The position numbers were made by a program, and so were the translations under genes. This document shows, in pieces, positions 50,326-61,229 of a stretch of 64,000 nt of DNA (position 1 is its first letter; every line of letters starts with the position of its first letter). Location of the stretch: the NCBI RefSeq assembly GCF_020382885.2, contig NC_058499.1, positions 1,758,001-1,822,000 on the forward strand, given 5' to 3'. The stretch comes from Scatophagus argus (Eukaryota; Chordata; Actinopteri; Scatophagidae). A model generated the notes under the pieces. The model was not told the DNA's origin and made no database searches. It saw only the letters and a program-made list of their open reading frames with translations.

Positions 50326-50329
<4 letters not shown>

Positions 50330-50373
<44 letters not shown>

Positions 50374-50443
50374 CACCCTGAAACAAACTCCGTGCTGCTG
50401 CTGCTGCTGCGTCCTGTGACTCCAACGCTGACACGTTTATCAG
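50330..50443 (+). other. asb15: asb15 (second copy) non-coding first exon starting in a TG repeat
   Basis: The expected start, 25-30 bp after the TATA-like site, falls at the edge of a TG repeat of about 21 units (50330-50372). The exon then has a CTG run (50395-50409) and ends at CAG|GTGAGAATCG. The coding exon's acceptor is near 51355-51358 (GACGTCAGCAG). Exact limits are inferred. Confidence 0.45.
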
Positions 50444-50704
50444 GTGAGAATCGCTGCGTTCACGTTTCACTTCGCTTCAGGTGTGTTTTCTGAGTTCTCC
50501 CACGCAGAACGACGTGACCTCGACTGGACTGAGACCAGCTGCTGGGTTCTGACCAACAGCCAGGAGGTCGGGGGGTCACGGTGCTCTGAAAACACAGCTG
50601 ACTGGAAAACAACGAGGAGCCGCAGACCCGGGAAGCAGATGATTTACACTTTCATCTGAATTTACTCAGATGAACTTAAATCTGATCTCAGACGGATATT
50701 GAAT

Positions 50705-51130
50705 GTGTGTCAACATACTTGAGTACATTTACTTTTAGTACACATTTGAGCGGTTTAATTTTATGTTACTTTATACTTAAACTGCACTGCATGTCAGAGG
50801 GAAATATTGATTGTACTTTACCACGTGTATTTGATGAATTTAGTTACTTCACAGATTATTCATAGAAAATATCATCAAATAAAAGATGGTGTGTTATTAC
50901 AGATTAAGCTGTGCAGCATTAAGTGGACTTTGCACTAACATATCAGTGATTTCAACACAGGAATGTTATGTCTGAAACGAGTCGACGTGCGTAAAAAATG
51001 TTCTTTTGCTTTTCAATATATTTTGATGTAGATACTTTTGTGCCTTTATACAAGTCGAGTCATGATTGCAGGACTTTTAATTATAAGGGAGTATTTCTCC
51101 ACTGCAGTGTTGCTCCTTCTAAGTAAATGA
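50705..51130. mobile_element. GTACTT-type non-coding repeat element
   Basis: Starts near ACTTGAGTACATTTACTTTT, has TTATGTTACTTTATACTTAA, GTCAGAGGGAAATATTG and TTGCAGGACTTTTAATTATA, and ends near TATTTCTCCACTGCAGTG. This matches a non-coding element I recognise as abundant in teleosts. It lies in asb15 (second copy) intron 1. Related pieces are at 40028-40330 and 32808-32935. Confidence 0.6.
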
Positions 51131-51362
51131 TCTGGCCCTTTCAGACCAGCTTGTGGACCAGGATCAGTTTACCTCAGAGGAGCCGCTGCTGCCTGAGGCG
51201 AGGAAGAACCTCAGGCACGTGAGGTTCACTTAGCGATTAGCAGATTATCACCCAGAGAGTTTAGGCACCAGGATGTTCAGCTGGACGTTTCAGCAGGAAT
51301 CCCTGTTACTGTCAGAAATGAACTGCAGTGGTGACTTTGTGTACCTGTGCGACGTCAGCAGG

Positions 51363-54300
51363 ATGGATGCCGCTGATGAGATGGATGAAGACCAGCTTCT
51401 GGACTACGACGTTCAGATGAGCATCCAGGAGTCGTGTCAGAGGGAACATCCAGCAGGATCAGGGAGGTACAGCGACTCAAACCAACCTCAGGTCAAACCT
51501 TGACTGCTTCCTGGGACTGACCCTCAAATTCCTGTTTGCAGGTTTGGCAGTGAAGCTCTGAAGCTTGCGGAGGCCATCAAACAAGGTGAAAACATCAGCC
51601 AGCAGTAAACAACAGTGAAGTCAGTCATTTCCTGTTCCTGGCACATCTTACAGCTGCTGCTGTGATGAGAAGAACCACGAGCAGTAAGTCTGAGCACTGA
51701 GATACAAGTCCAACCTGCTCTCTGAATGTGTCCCTGCAGGCGACATGTTGGCACTACAGCAGCTCTGTGATTTCCCAGAAGCCTTCAGCCAGGTGGACGA
51801 GCGTGGCTGGTATCCCCTGCACAGGGCAGCGGTCCAACCTGTGGTCCTGGTCCTGGAGACGGTGCTGTACGGTGGGTAAGAGGTCCAAACTTTCATTTCA
51901 CATGACAGTCAGAGGAGAAGTGAACAGAGCAGCTGGGCTTCACTGGAACCTGCAAACTGCTTCTTCTGGATCGTTTCCATATGGAAGTCCAGTTCTGCCA
52001 ATGTGACGGAAAGAAATAATGATATCATAGTGAGACACTTTTCAAAAGTAATTAGATACTATCTCAAAGTAATGACTTAAAATCAAAAAGTGATGAGAAA
52101 CTCTCCTAAAATAATGTCTTACATCTCGATGAGTTATCATCTCAAAATAATGCAAATCAATCTCTAAATTTGCACGGGTCGATGACCTTCTAACCCACAA
52201 AGTTCAGTAGATCCGAACTGATTCCATCAATGAAGACTGTTTCAGACACGGATTCACAAATCATGAAGTCTTAATGCTTTGGAGCAATCTTCTGGACCTG
52301 ATGATGGTATCGCTTTAGACCTCCCCAGCTTGATTCTGCTGCTTGGGCACGTATGAGGAAGCAGCGCCAAGGCCTAAATCTCAAGAATTTTTCTCATCAT
52401 TCTGAAAACGTTTCTCACTATAAGGACGTACAAGATCTTTCTTCATCATATGTTAATGAGCTTCTGTCAGCATCTTCTCTCTGTTCATGGATGGTCATAG
52501 GAGCTGAGTTCGGTGAAATCGTGTTTTTGCTGTGTTCTTCAGCATCTTTCAGTCTGACTCTGGAGGAAAAGACTTCAGACGGTGAGACCTTCCTGACGTT
52601 AGCGGTGAAGGCTGGTCTGGTGGAGAACGTCAAGATGCTCCTGGACCACGGAGCTTCTCCTCACACCACCAACAGTCAGAACGAATCCCCTCTGCTTCTC
52701 GGTGAGAGCGCCGCCTCTCCAACACTTGAGTATATTCTGTCCATCGTCACCGTCAGTTCCTCATCCTCTCCTGTGCTCCTGTGCAGCAGTCAGAGCCGGA
52801 TCTTATCAGATGGTCTCCAGTCTAATGGCCGGAGGAGCTCGGGTGGAGCAGGTGTGCTTGAAGAAGTGGACGGCCATGCACGAAGCCTCCAAGGTCGGCT
52901 GCGTTCAGGTCATGGAGCTCCTGCTGCACAACGGGGGTCAGGTTTCAGAGACAGACCAGCATGGGGTGACTCCTCTGGGCATCGCTGCAGAGTACAGCCA
53001 CCCCGAGGTCCTGGAGCTCCTCATCAAACACGGTGAACACACAACCACACGTTCTTTAATGTTCTCACGTTAACAGTGCGCCAAATAAAAGGGTCAGATT
53101 CCCAAGGTCACAGATAAGTGAAACGGCTTTGTACTCCAAAATGATTATTTTCTGCTTTAACATGAAGGTGCTGATGTGAACGCGCAGGCGCCGAATGGCG
53201 ACAGCATCCTGTACGACGCTGCGGGTTCAGGGAATCCTGACTGCATTGACATCCTGCTACAGCACGGAGCAAATCCAAACATCTGCAACCTGAGCTCCCA
53301 GCTGCCCATCCACCACGCCGCGTACGAAGGGCACTACCTGTGAGTAGGTCAGGTGATCTAAACACCTGCTGGATGAACGCTGAGCGCCTCGGACCGCTCA
53401 AACGCAGACACGTCTAACAATCAGATTTCAGGTTTAGTTCCTTTGGTTCCATAGGCGTTCACACCCCAATCGGCTTTCTAAAGGTGGTCACCGATGTAGC
53501 ATCGTACAGGAAAAAATTGATCAAAATCAATTCAGCACAAGATGTATGTTTATTTTCCACACAGTCTTCCCACATGTCAGCACTTGGCGCCTACATTACC
53601 CACAATGCACCCCAACCCCCAACTGATCTGTAAGAATTTTTTATGTGGGTTAGTTTCTGATGCGTCCTTTCTTACAGAATTCTTAAAGAATTTTCTCTGT
53701 CAGAGCTTTGAGGATTTTGATCCCGATCACCACCCGACGGGCCTTGCGGCTGTCCGGCCACAGCCCCGTCCACTCCGCCGCTGACGGAGGCCACGTCCAC
53801 TGCCTGGACCTCCTGCTGCAGAAAGGTTTCGATGTCAACGCGCTGTTAGCTCCTCATATCTCTGAAAACTATGGAGACAGGAGGAGAAGCCCGCTGTACT
53901 TCGCTGTGTCCAACGGGGACGCGACCTGTACTGAGATTCTGCTCAAGTCTGGAGCCAAACCTGACCTGGACCCGCTGTGCTGCCTCCTGGTGGCGGTCAG
54001 GTCGGGACGCTATGAGATCGTGAAGCTGCTGCTGGCGGCCAAAGCGGACGTGAACTGTTACTTCACGGTGGTGAACGACACGACGTTTCCCACGGCGCTG
54101 CAGTACTGCCTGAAGGACGAGGTGATGATGAGGCTGCTGCTCAACAACGGCTACGACGCCATAAAGTGTTTCTGCTGTAACCATGACGACGACTGGGAGG
54201 AGCTGAGTGAGTCTGGTTACTCACAACATCAGGAGGAAAAGATTGCTGTGAGTTCCTCTCTTTTCCGTATGAGTAATTATTAAAATGATGTTTCAAAGTA

Positions 54301-55444
54301 CGAAACTTAGCCGACAGCAATGGGTTGACTGGTCTTAGGCAACCTGGGGACGGCTGCAACAAAACGTATTCCTCCAATCAGGAACATGCTTGAGTGGTGA
54401 CACCGACGGCAGACGTCAGCTGCTGATATCTGCTGACGTCTCCAAAAACTCGCACCAAAACTATCTGGATGACTAAAGCGCAGTGCAAAACGTGGTTTTA
54501 ATTTTGGGGTGCACCTTTAATTGTGTTGCGCCTGTCCCCATTTGGAGTGCAACATCTGACTTGTGGCATTCAAATAAATATTGTGAACAATATTTGGTGG
54601 GTGGTGTGTCAAATCCACCTGACTGCCAGAACCCGAGCTTTCTGCAGGACATTAAAGTCTGAGCAGATGATTGGTGCTATTCACTTCACCTGTCAGTGGT
54701 TTTAATGTGGTGGCTGATTGGTAGATAGCAGAAAGGTGTACGTTTAATATAAAAACGTGGTCCATCTAGTTCAAACTGTCTATAAGTAACTGACAGAAAT
54801 ACTAAAAACTGTCCTCAGGCTGCCCTGTTTGAGTTTCAAACAAAGACTACACGTTAAAAAACCTTTGGTCATAAGACACATGACTGCATCAGAATAAACA
54901 GAACATCTTTGTGTTGGGACTCTCGGTCAGACACAATGAGATCGTCCAGACGCAGCCTGCGTCCAGCACAGATTCTCATCGGCTATTCAGCAGCAACCTC
55001 ACTGTGTTGGCTCAGTGTTGTTTTGTTTGTCCAGTTTTGTGATTTCGTCAGCGTCTCCTGGCTGGTGAACCTGGTGGGCCGAGTCGTGTCGATCCTCCTC
55101 GAGTACGTCGGTCAGGTTTCCCTCTGCGGCAAACTGACAAAAATCCTGCAGAAACACGACGAGTGGCCTCGCATCCACAGGACCACACGTGAGTTAAAGA
55201 CAGACTGAAGAGCTGAGCATCAAACCAGGAGATGCACCTGCTGACGCCATGTGTTTCCTGTCAAACTGCTGTTCTCTGTGATCCAGGTAACCCGCGCTCT
55301 CTGTCTCACCTGAGCAGAGTGGTCATCAGGAAACACCTGAGCTGCAGCGCCCTGACGTCCATGCAGCTGCCCAACAGGCTGAAGGACTTCCTGCTGTTCA
55401 AAGAGAACGACCTGTACGCCAAAATCATCTGCAGGGAGGACTGA
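51363..55444 (+). CDS. asb15: asb15, ankyrin repeat and SOCS box protein, second tandem copy
   Basis: Nine coding exons join in frame to 570 aa: 51363-51466, 51542-51585, 51740-51871, 52543-52701, 52787-53032, 53168-53339, 53704-54247, 55035-55188, 55287-55444. Exon phases equal those of the first copy, and exons 1, 3, 5, 6 and 8 have the same lengths. The N-terminus, [20 protein letters not shown] then IQES, is closer to human ASB15 than the first copy. Ankyrin repeats include [73 protein letters not shown] and [20 protein letters not shown]. In the SOCS box the BC box reads [10 protein letters not shown]: the Cys that contacts Elongin C in the family is Ser. The Cul5-box area is [19 protein letters not shown]. 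The gene may have changed its ligase partner. Start: the ATG aligned with the human one; an upstream in-frame ATG at 51273 lies in the intron. Confidence 0.93.
53963..54154 (+). repeat. asb15: Near-identical tract shared with the first asb15 copy
   Basis: Partner of 46777-46968, same reading frame, 6 differences in 192 bases. Confidence 0.9.
54530..54725. mobile_element. Remnant of a DNA-transposon-like repeat
   Basis: The right part reads TTCACTTCACCTGTCAGTGG then TTTTAATGTGGTGGCTGATT. I recognise this as the end of a common teleost repeat. It lies in intron 7 of the second asb15 copy. Left limit uncertain, no coding content. Confidence 0.4.
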
Positions 55445-55789
55445 GGGGAGAAGGACTTCTGTCTTAAAATGTCTTAAATGTCAGTTCAGATTTTTTACCT
55501 GACGAACGCACTGTACGACTGTGAAAGATTTCCTTCATGCTGTTTCAAAGGGGCATTCACCAAAATCCTCTCTGTCCGCGGCTGTTGTGACATCGGCAGG
55601 TAGTTGCCGATCGGGTGAGGTCTGGGACTCGAGTTCTGGATGATGGAACCTCTTCACTGTGACTCTGTTTGCACAAATATAAGAGACAAGGTGATGCTCA
55701 GAACCAAGCGAAAACAGGTAGGGCTCTTAAATACAAGCACTCACTTCCTGAGCGGGGGAGTGGATGCTTATTAAACAGGTTAGATTTGG

Positions 55790-55795
55790 AATAAA
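55790..55795 (+). terminator. Candidate poly(A) signal of the second asb15 copy
   Basis: AATAAA 346 bp past the stop. A second AATAAA follows at about 55820. Confidence 0.4.
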
Positions 55796-58361
55796 AGCAT
55801 GTCTCTATAAACCCGTTCAAATAAAGATAACATTTGAGAATGATCAGCTTCACTGCCACATTTCTACCCGCTGTAAACACATTTGAGTTGGATTTTATTA
55901 AACTTTTGTGTTAATCTGATTCATCAGCTGGGAATCATGAATGTCTGCACTTACTTTTGGGACAATCCAGATGTTGTATGTGGAAAGATCTCGCTGAGTA
56001 GGTGATACTTTGACCTGCAGGTGTTGTCACACAAAAACTTCATCACCAAAGTCATCATAATCAGGATACCATGAATGTCTGAGCCAAATGTCAAAGCAAT
56101 TCATCCAATAGTCGTCCCCCCCATCTAGTGGTCATTAGATGAACTGCAGCCGCTGAACGACAACAACACAGTGGACACAATGAAGAGGCGTGATCGGCTC
56201 TAAATTTAACCTCCTGACCTGCAGAAACAACGACAGCCACAACAACTTGGCTCCACATTCTGGCGGGTCACCCGAGAACCTGATAACAGGAAGAGGTCAC
56301 GCTGATTTGAACGACCTCCAAACCTGTCGACACCAGCTGGAAGTCACATCTGAGAGCAGAAACGAGGCCCTGAGCGTTAAACTGAGACAATAAAACAAGC
56401 AGCATGTGACATATGGCAGGCTTTTCAGGTGAGGTAACACCTCATCCAGCAGCCATACTGGAAGACCTCTGCTCTCAGAACAGCTGAGCTTCTGTGTGTT
56501 TGGATTCAAGTGAGCACAAGCTGAAGCAGCATTAAAGCTGGAACAAGTTTTGATTTGAAAGAATCCAACCACAAAAACAAAAACAAAAGCCAGCACCTCC
56601 CTGGGAAACTTTGATAATCATTCCAGTCACTTTTCTTGTTGGGTGCTCTTAGCTTCTCCTTGTGGAAGAGTAAAATACGTTTTGGCCACTTGGGGGCAGC
56701 AGAATGAGCTAAAAACACAAAGCTAACAAAGTAAAATGTTTATTAGAGCTCATTGTTGGAATAAATATATCGATTAGTGCTGATACTACAAACAAAACCA
56801 TAAAATTTGTTCAGTTTAACATCTCTGGTTCACATTTTTCAGTTGTGTCAAGTGTCAAAATCATCAGTTATTAAATGAGCATCTACTGTGACTGATTATC
56901 TCTCTTTGAGCTGCTTATGGTAAAAAAAGCCTGAAACCAACAGCTGCCTGGAGGGAAGAAAATTAATTTGTATTTATTGGGTTAAACATGCAGAAACCAG
57001 TTTGGTCCCCTGTCTTGTAAGTGAACCTGTGTCCACTCTCAGACTGCGCTGATGCTAATCAGCAGTAATCCGGGTCAGAGGTCAAAACTACAGCAGATTT
57101 GGGATGAGGTTGGTGTTATGTCACTCTGAGTCTTTTTACTTCAGACGTGTAACTCGATACGACCGCCAAGCAGCTTGTTAGACTCGATCAGGGATGGATG
57201 CATGTTGTTACCGAGCAACCACACAACAAACCCCGACGGCCGAGAGTCGGTCCTACGCGTCCATACATGTGACGAGGGGAGACAGAGTCAGGCCTGCCAT
57301 CAGGGGGGAGCTAAAGGGTACAAGGTGCAAAGAAACTATGACTGATCAAGAACAAGAACTGGCTGACTGGCCTTCATCACTGACAACACAATTTATAATT
57401 TAAGTAGTGTTAGCACAACTGACATGAAAAAGCTGAAGAACTGAAGTGATTCCTGCTCTGCTTCTGGACATTGGATTAGATACAACCCAACTGTGTTACT
57501 GAGCTCATTCTTAAGTTTAAATCATTCAGCAGTTCTGGAGCTTTCAGTCATGTCATCAGCGGCGGCTTCATGGTAAGAACCTCACATGTTTAATAAAACA
57601 TTCAGGATTCCTCGTTTGTGCCGGATGAGATTTCTCTCATGTGCTTCAGCTTTCGTTCATGCTGCACAGAGATGATTGTTTTCACTGCTGATGATCACGT
57701 TTCTTTGGGGACATAAGCCATAAGTTTTGGACTTGATATGGCTTAAGTTGTAACCAGTCTGTGCTTTGTTTCTGTTCCACCAAACGTCCATAAAAAAGTC
57801 TAAGAACTCAGTCTGTCCCGACGTGGCGCTGACGTGTCCTGGTGTAAACAGTCCACCATCAGTCCTCCTCAGTGCCAGCCGGAGCTGTACTGTACATAAT
57901 CCTGCATTCCTCGGGGAGAACAAGTGTTTCCCTGACGACACCACAAACCTCGGCGTGTTTCTGTGTCCTGACATGTTGCGTAACGCCGCAGAGCTTCATC
58001 CCTGATGTCCCCCCGCGGCGTTTTGTTCCCGTCGTTTCTTTTGAGGCACGAGCTGCTGATGAGCTCTCGGCACAGGCCACTCAGAGGGCTCACATTCCTG
58101 CCTTAAGCCTATCTCACTGACCCCCCCCAACACAACACCCTAAAAAAAGCCAGGACCATCAGAGGCGTGGCAGCCCTCCCCTCCACCCCATCAGGATCCT
58201 CTGGCAGCTGGGACCAGCAGACGAGTGAGGGATCCCTGATCTGAAAATCTGGTGGAGGACAAGTCACTGAGCAGAACAACAAGCGTGAAAATTTAATCAA
58301 GTGCACAAGGATAGAAAAGTGTTGAAGTTAGAGATTTAGGTGTTCATAGAGTTGTAGAGCC
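55796..58361. other. Intergenic region between asb15 and lmod2
   Basis: No exon is supported. The part just upstream of lmod2 holds a CAGCTG E-box in CTCTGGCAGCTGGGACC (about 58199-58215) and a CCCTAAAAAAAG element (58138-58149) that is only loosely MEF2-like. I see no clear TATA box or CArG box. The transcription start of lmod2 is not located. Confidence 0.5.
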
Positions 58362-61229
58362 ATGAGTACCTTTGGGTACCACAAGGAGCTGAAGAAGTAC
58401 GAGGAGGTGGACGAAGACGAGCTGCTGGCCGCTCTGTCCTCCGAGGAGCTCCAGGAGCTGGAAAGGGAGCTGGCCGACCTCGACGACAACGTCCCCATCG
58501 GCCTGAGACAGAAAGACCAGACCACCAAAACCCCAGTGGGGGCCTTCGACAGGGAAGCTCTGCTGAAATACTGGGAAGACGAGAACAAGAAGCTGCTGGA
58601 GGACGAGAGGACAGAGTCCATAGCTGGACAGGTGAGACAGGATGACGAACACACTCAAAGGACAGAGAACTGCACAGAGACTACATGTCACATCCCTGCT
58701 GGTTAAATAAGTGTGCCGAAATGGGTTTTTTGTTTTGTATTTTTGTTACTGCTCACACAATCCTTTACATCCTTACATATTTATTACCAAAAGTGAACCT
58801 TATCTGCAGCTGACTTCGAGTCCATGGATGTTACACAAGTTTGAATTCACTGCAGGCTGATGTTAATAGAAAAGCAGTCAAGGAAATCAACTTAAAAACT
58901 TCATTAAAAGGAATGCGACATTAGGTGTTTATGTTTCACGTGCAGGCTTTTCTTGTGCTTATGCATAAACCCAGTGCTATAACACATATTATAATGAGGC
59001 AGAAGGTGTCACATGTATCCAGCGTGCTGGAAAACAGTCTAAAAATAAAGACTGTCTGAGAAATGCCAGCTTAAATGACTGTCTGCCAGTGTCGGAGAAG
59101 GTTCTTAATTAAAAGTCAGGGGCTGGCGAATGTCAGGGTTCGAACTAATTTTCTGTGCCGTCACCGTGTGCAGGAGGAACGTCCAGATAAGAGCAGAGGG
59201 GAGCGAGTGACACTGACCACCGGCGACGCCAACAAGACTCTGGACAGTGACAGGAAGAAGACTTCACAAAAGGGGAAGAAAGCAAGTGTCTTCAGCAAAC
59301 ATGATGGCAGGGAGGCAGAAAAGAAAGACGGTCCGATTAGGAATAAATGTCATCAGAAGAACGGCCTGTCAAAAGGCTCGAGGAGGACTGAAACCACGGA
59401 CCAAAACCTGAACACAACCTCTGACAGGCCAAGCGGCAACCCGACAGTCCTTGACAAAACTCTGGAGCAGGTCCTGTGTGACGATCCCACCGTGGGCGAA
59501 GTCAACCTCAACAACATCGAAGACATTTCCCAGGAAACCTTGCTTCGTTTTGCTGAGGCCCTGTGCACAAACACTCACGTTCACGTTTTCAGCCTGGCCA
59601 ACACTCACGCCGACGACCGGGTGGCCTTCGCCATCTCCAAGATGCTCTGTGAGAACCGGTTCATCAGAAACCTGAACATCGAGTCCAACTTTGTGTCTGG
59701 TCAGGGAATCCTGGCTCTGCTGGCGGCTCTGCAGCACAACAAGACTTTGGTGGAGCTCCGCTTCCACAACCAGAGGCACATCTGCGGTGGGAAGGTAGAG
59801 ATGGAGATGGTCCAGCTGCTGAGGGAAAACTCCACTCTGCTCAAACTGGGCTATCAGTTTGACCTCCCAGGCCCGAGGATGACGGCAACCAGCATCCTGA
59901 CACGCAACCAGGACCAACAGCGACAGAGGAGGCTCCAACAGAAAATGGAACAGAGTCCCCCAGAGGTGTCGGGACAAGGTTCTGGTTCATCAGCAGAAAA
60001 CAGACCGCCAAAGAAGCTGTCAAAAACTTCTAAGACTGACGAAAACCAAAACAGGAATCATCCTCCTCCTCCGTCTCTTGACCCATCAACGAGGAAGATC
60101 GCAGAAATGGTCAAACAGCACGAAGGCTTGAACAACACAAAGAGTCAGTCAAACCAAAGGAAGCCCAAGTCAAAGAAGCTCAAGAACGGTGCCAGTGAAA
60201 AGGAGAGCGCCGATGTTCTCAAAGACCTGAAGAACGCCCTGAAGCCATCACCGCAGAAGAGGCGAGACGAACCGTCGCACCTGCCGCTGCCACAGAGATC
60301 GAGCCGCAATGACCTGATGGCGGCAATTCGAGGGAGCAGCATCAGGTCTTTAAAAAGGGTAAGACTCCCTCCGAGTCTGTCTTTGATTGCTTTGTATTTG
60401 AAGTTTGCAGGAATTTTGTTTTGCTTGAGTTAAAGCACCGCAGACATAATTTAGTCTCCAAAAGCCATCAGACCACCTCAGTGTGAACGCCGGCTGTCAC
60501 CAGACGACAGCCTCTGTCATTCGCTGAATTCCTCGACTCTCCGTCAAGTTATTAATAGTTTGACTTCTTCACTGCTGTTTGATAAGACCGAAGGCTCAGA
60601 GGGCTGATGGGAAGAGAGCAGACCGGCTGGAAAAAGCAAAGTGTGGTCCACCCACGTTTAAAGAGCTTTAAAGTGTAGCTGGCAGTTGGACAGTGAGGGA
60701 CAAACATTCAGTGTCACGATACTGCTGGCAAAATGAGTTTCGTGAAATCTATTTGGACAACAACTTCCGGTATTAAAGAATACATGGGAATATAAATGCA
60801 TGGCCTTATTATTTTGTTCTTTGAGATAAAGCTCACCAAGGAGTCCACTATCAGGAAAGGCTGAGCAGGGAGGCCAAACCGCCTCAGTGTCTCAATATGA
60901 CGATTGCACAGGAATTTGAGCTGAATTATTCCAAACATCATAAAGGTACAGAACATACTGTATTCCCTTCATAACAAGGTCAAACCATGAAAACAACCAC
61001 AACAGATGTTTTTGAAGCCTCCAGCAGAGACAGTTGAACAGAGCCAAAGTGGAAACTCCTCTGGGAGAAAAGTCCAGTTTATCTTTGCTTTGAAGGAAGG
61101 TCAGACAAACAGTTTTGAGACGTGACGTCTGGTTTATTTAAGTGTTTAACGTGCTGTGGCCTAACTTGTGTGTGTGTGTGTGTGTGTGTGTGATGTTTGT
61201 CGTTCCAGGTGGATCCGTCACAGGCCTGA
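58362..61229 (+). CDS. lmod2: lmod2, leiomodin-2
   Basis: Leiomodin-2 nucleates actin and lengthens thin filaments at pointed ends in striated muscle. Three exons, 58362-58631, 59174-60358 and 61209-61229, join on codon borders to 491 aa (human 547). Exon 1 starts MSTFGYHKELKKYEEVDEDE and holds the tropomyosin- and actin-binding N-terminus (LLAALSSEELQELERELADL, VGAFDREALLKYWEDE). Exon 2 holds the leucine-rich-repeat actin-binding domain (residues about 179-343: EVNLNNIEDIS, FSLANTHADD, LRFHNQRHICGGKVEMEM, LPGPRMTATSILTRN). After it come a short proline run HPPPPS, Lys-rich stretches, and a WH2-type end, LMAAIRGSSIRSLKR, finished by the tiny exon 3 (VDPSQA). The acidic linker of human LMOD2 is replaced by a Lys-rich one, and the long polyproline is nearly gone. 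Start: family-typical MSTFGY. Confidence 0.95.
61167..61192 (+). repeat. (TG)n at the lmod2 exon 3 acceptor
   Basis: Thirteen TG units in lmod2 intron 2, ending 16 bases before the first base of the 21-nt terminal coding exon. The repeat stands in for much of the pyrimidine tract. Confidence 0.9.

Noticed and set aside
46675-54184. Two similar antisense open frames (46675-46998 and 53846-54184) that looked like a repeated gene.
   Set aside because: They are mirror frames of asb15 exon 7; their similarity follows from the converted tract on the coding strand.
59369-59977. 202-aa antisense open frame.
   Set aside because: Lies wholly opposite lmod2 exon 2, which has clear leiomodin homology.
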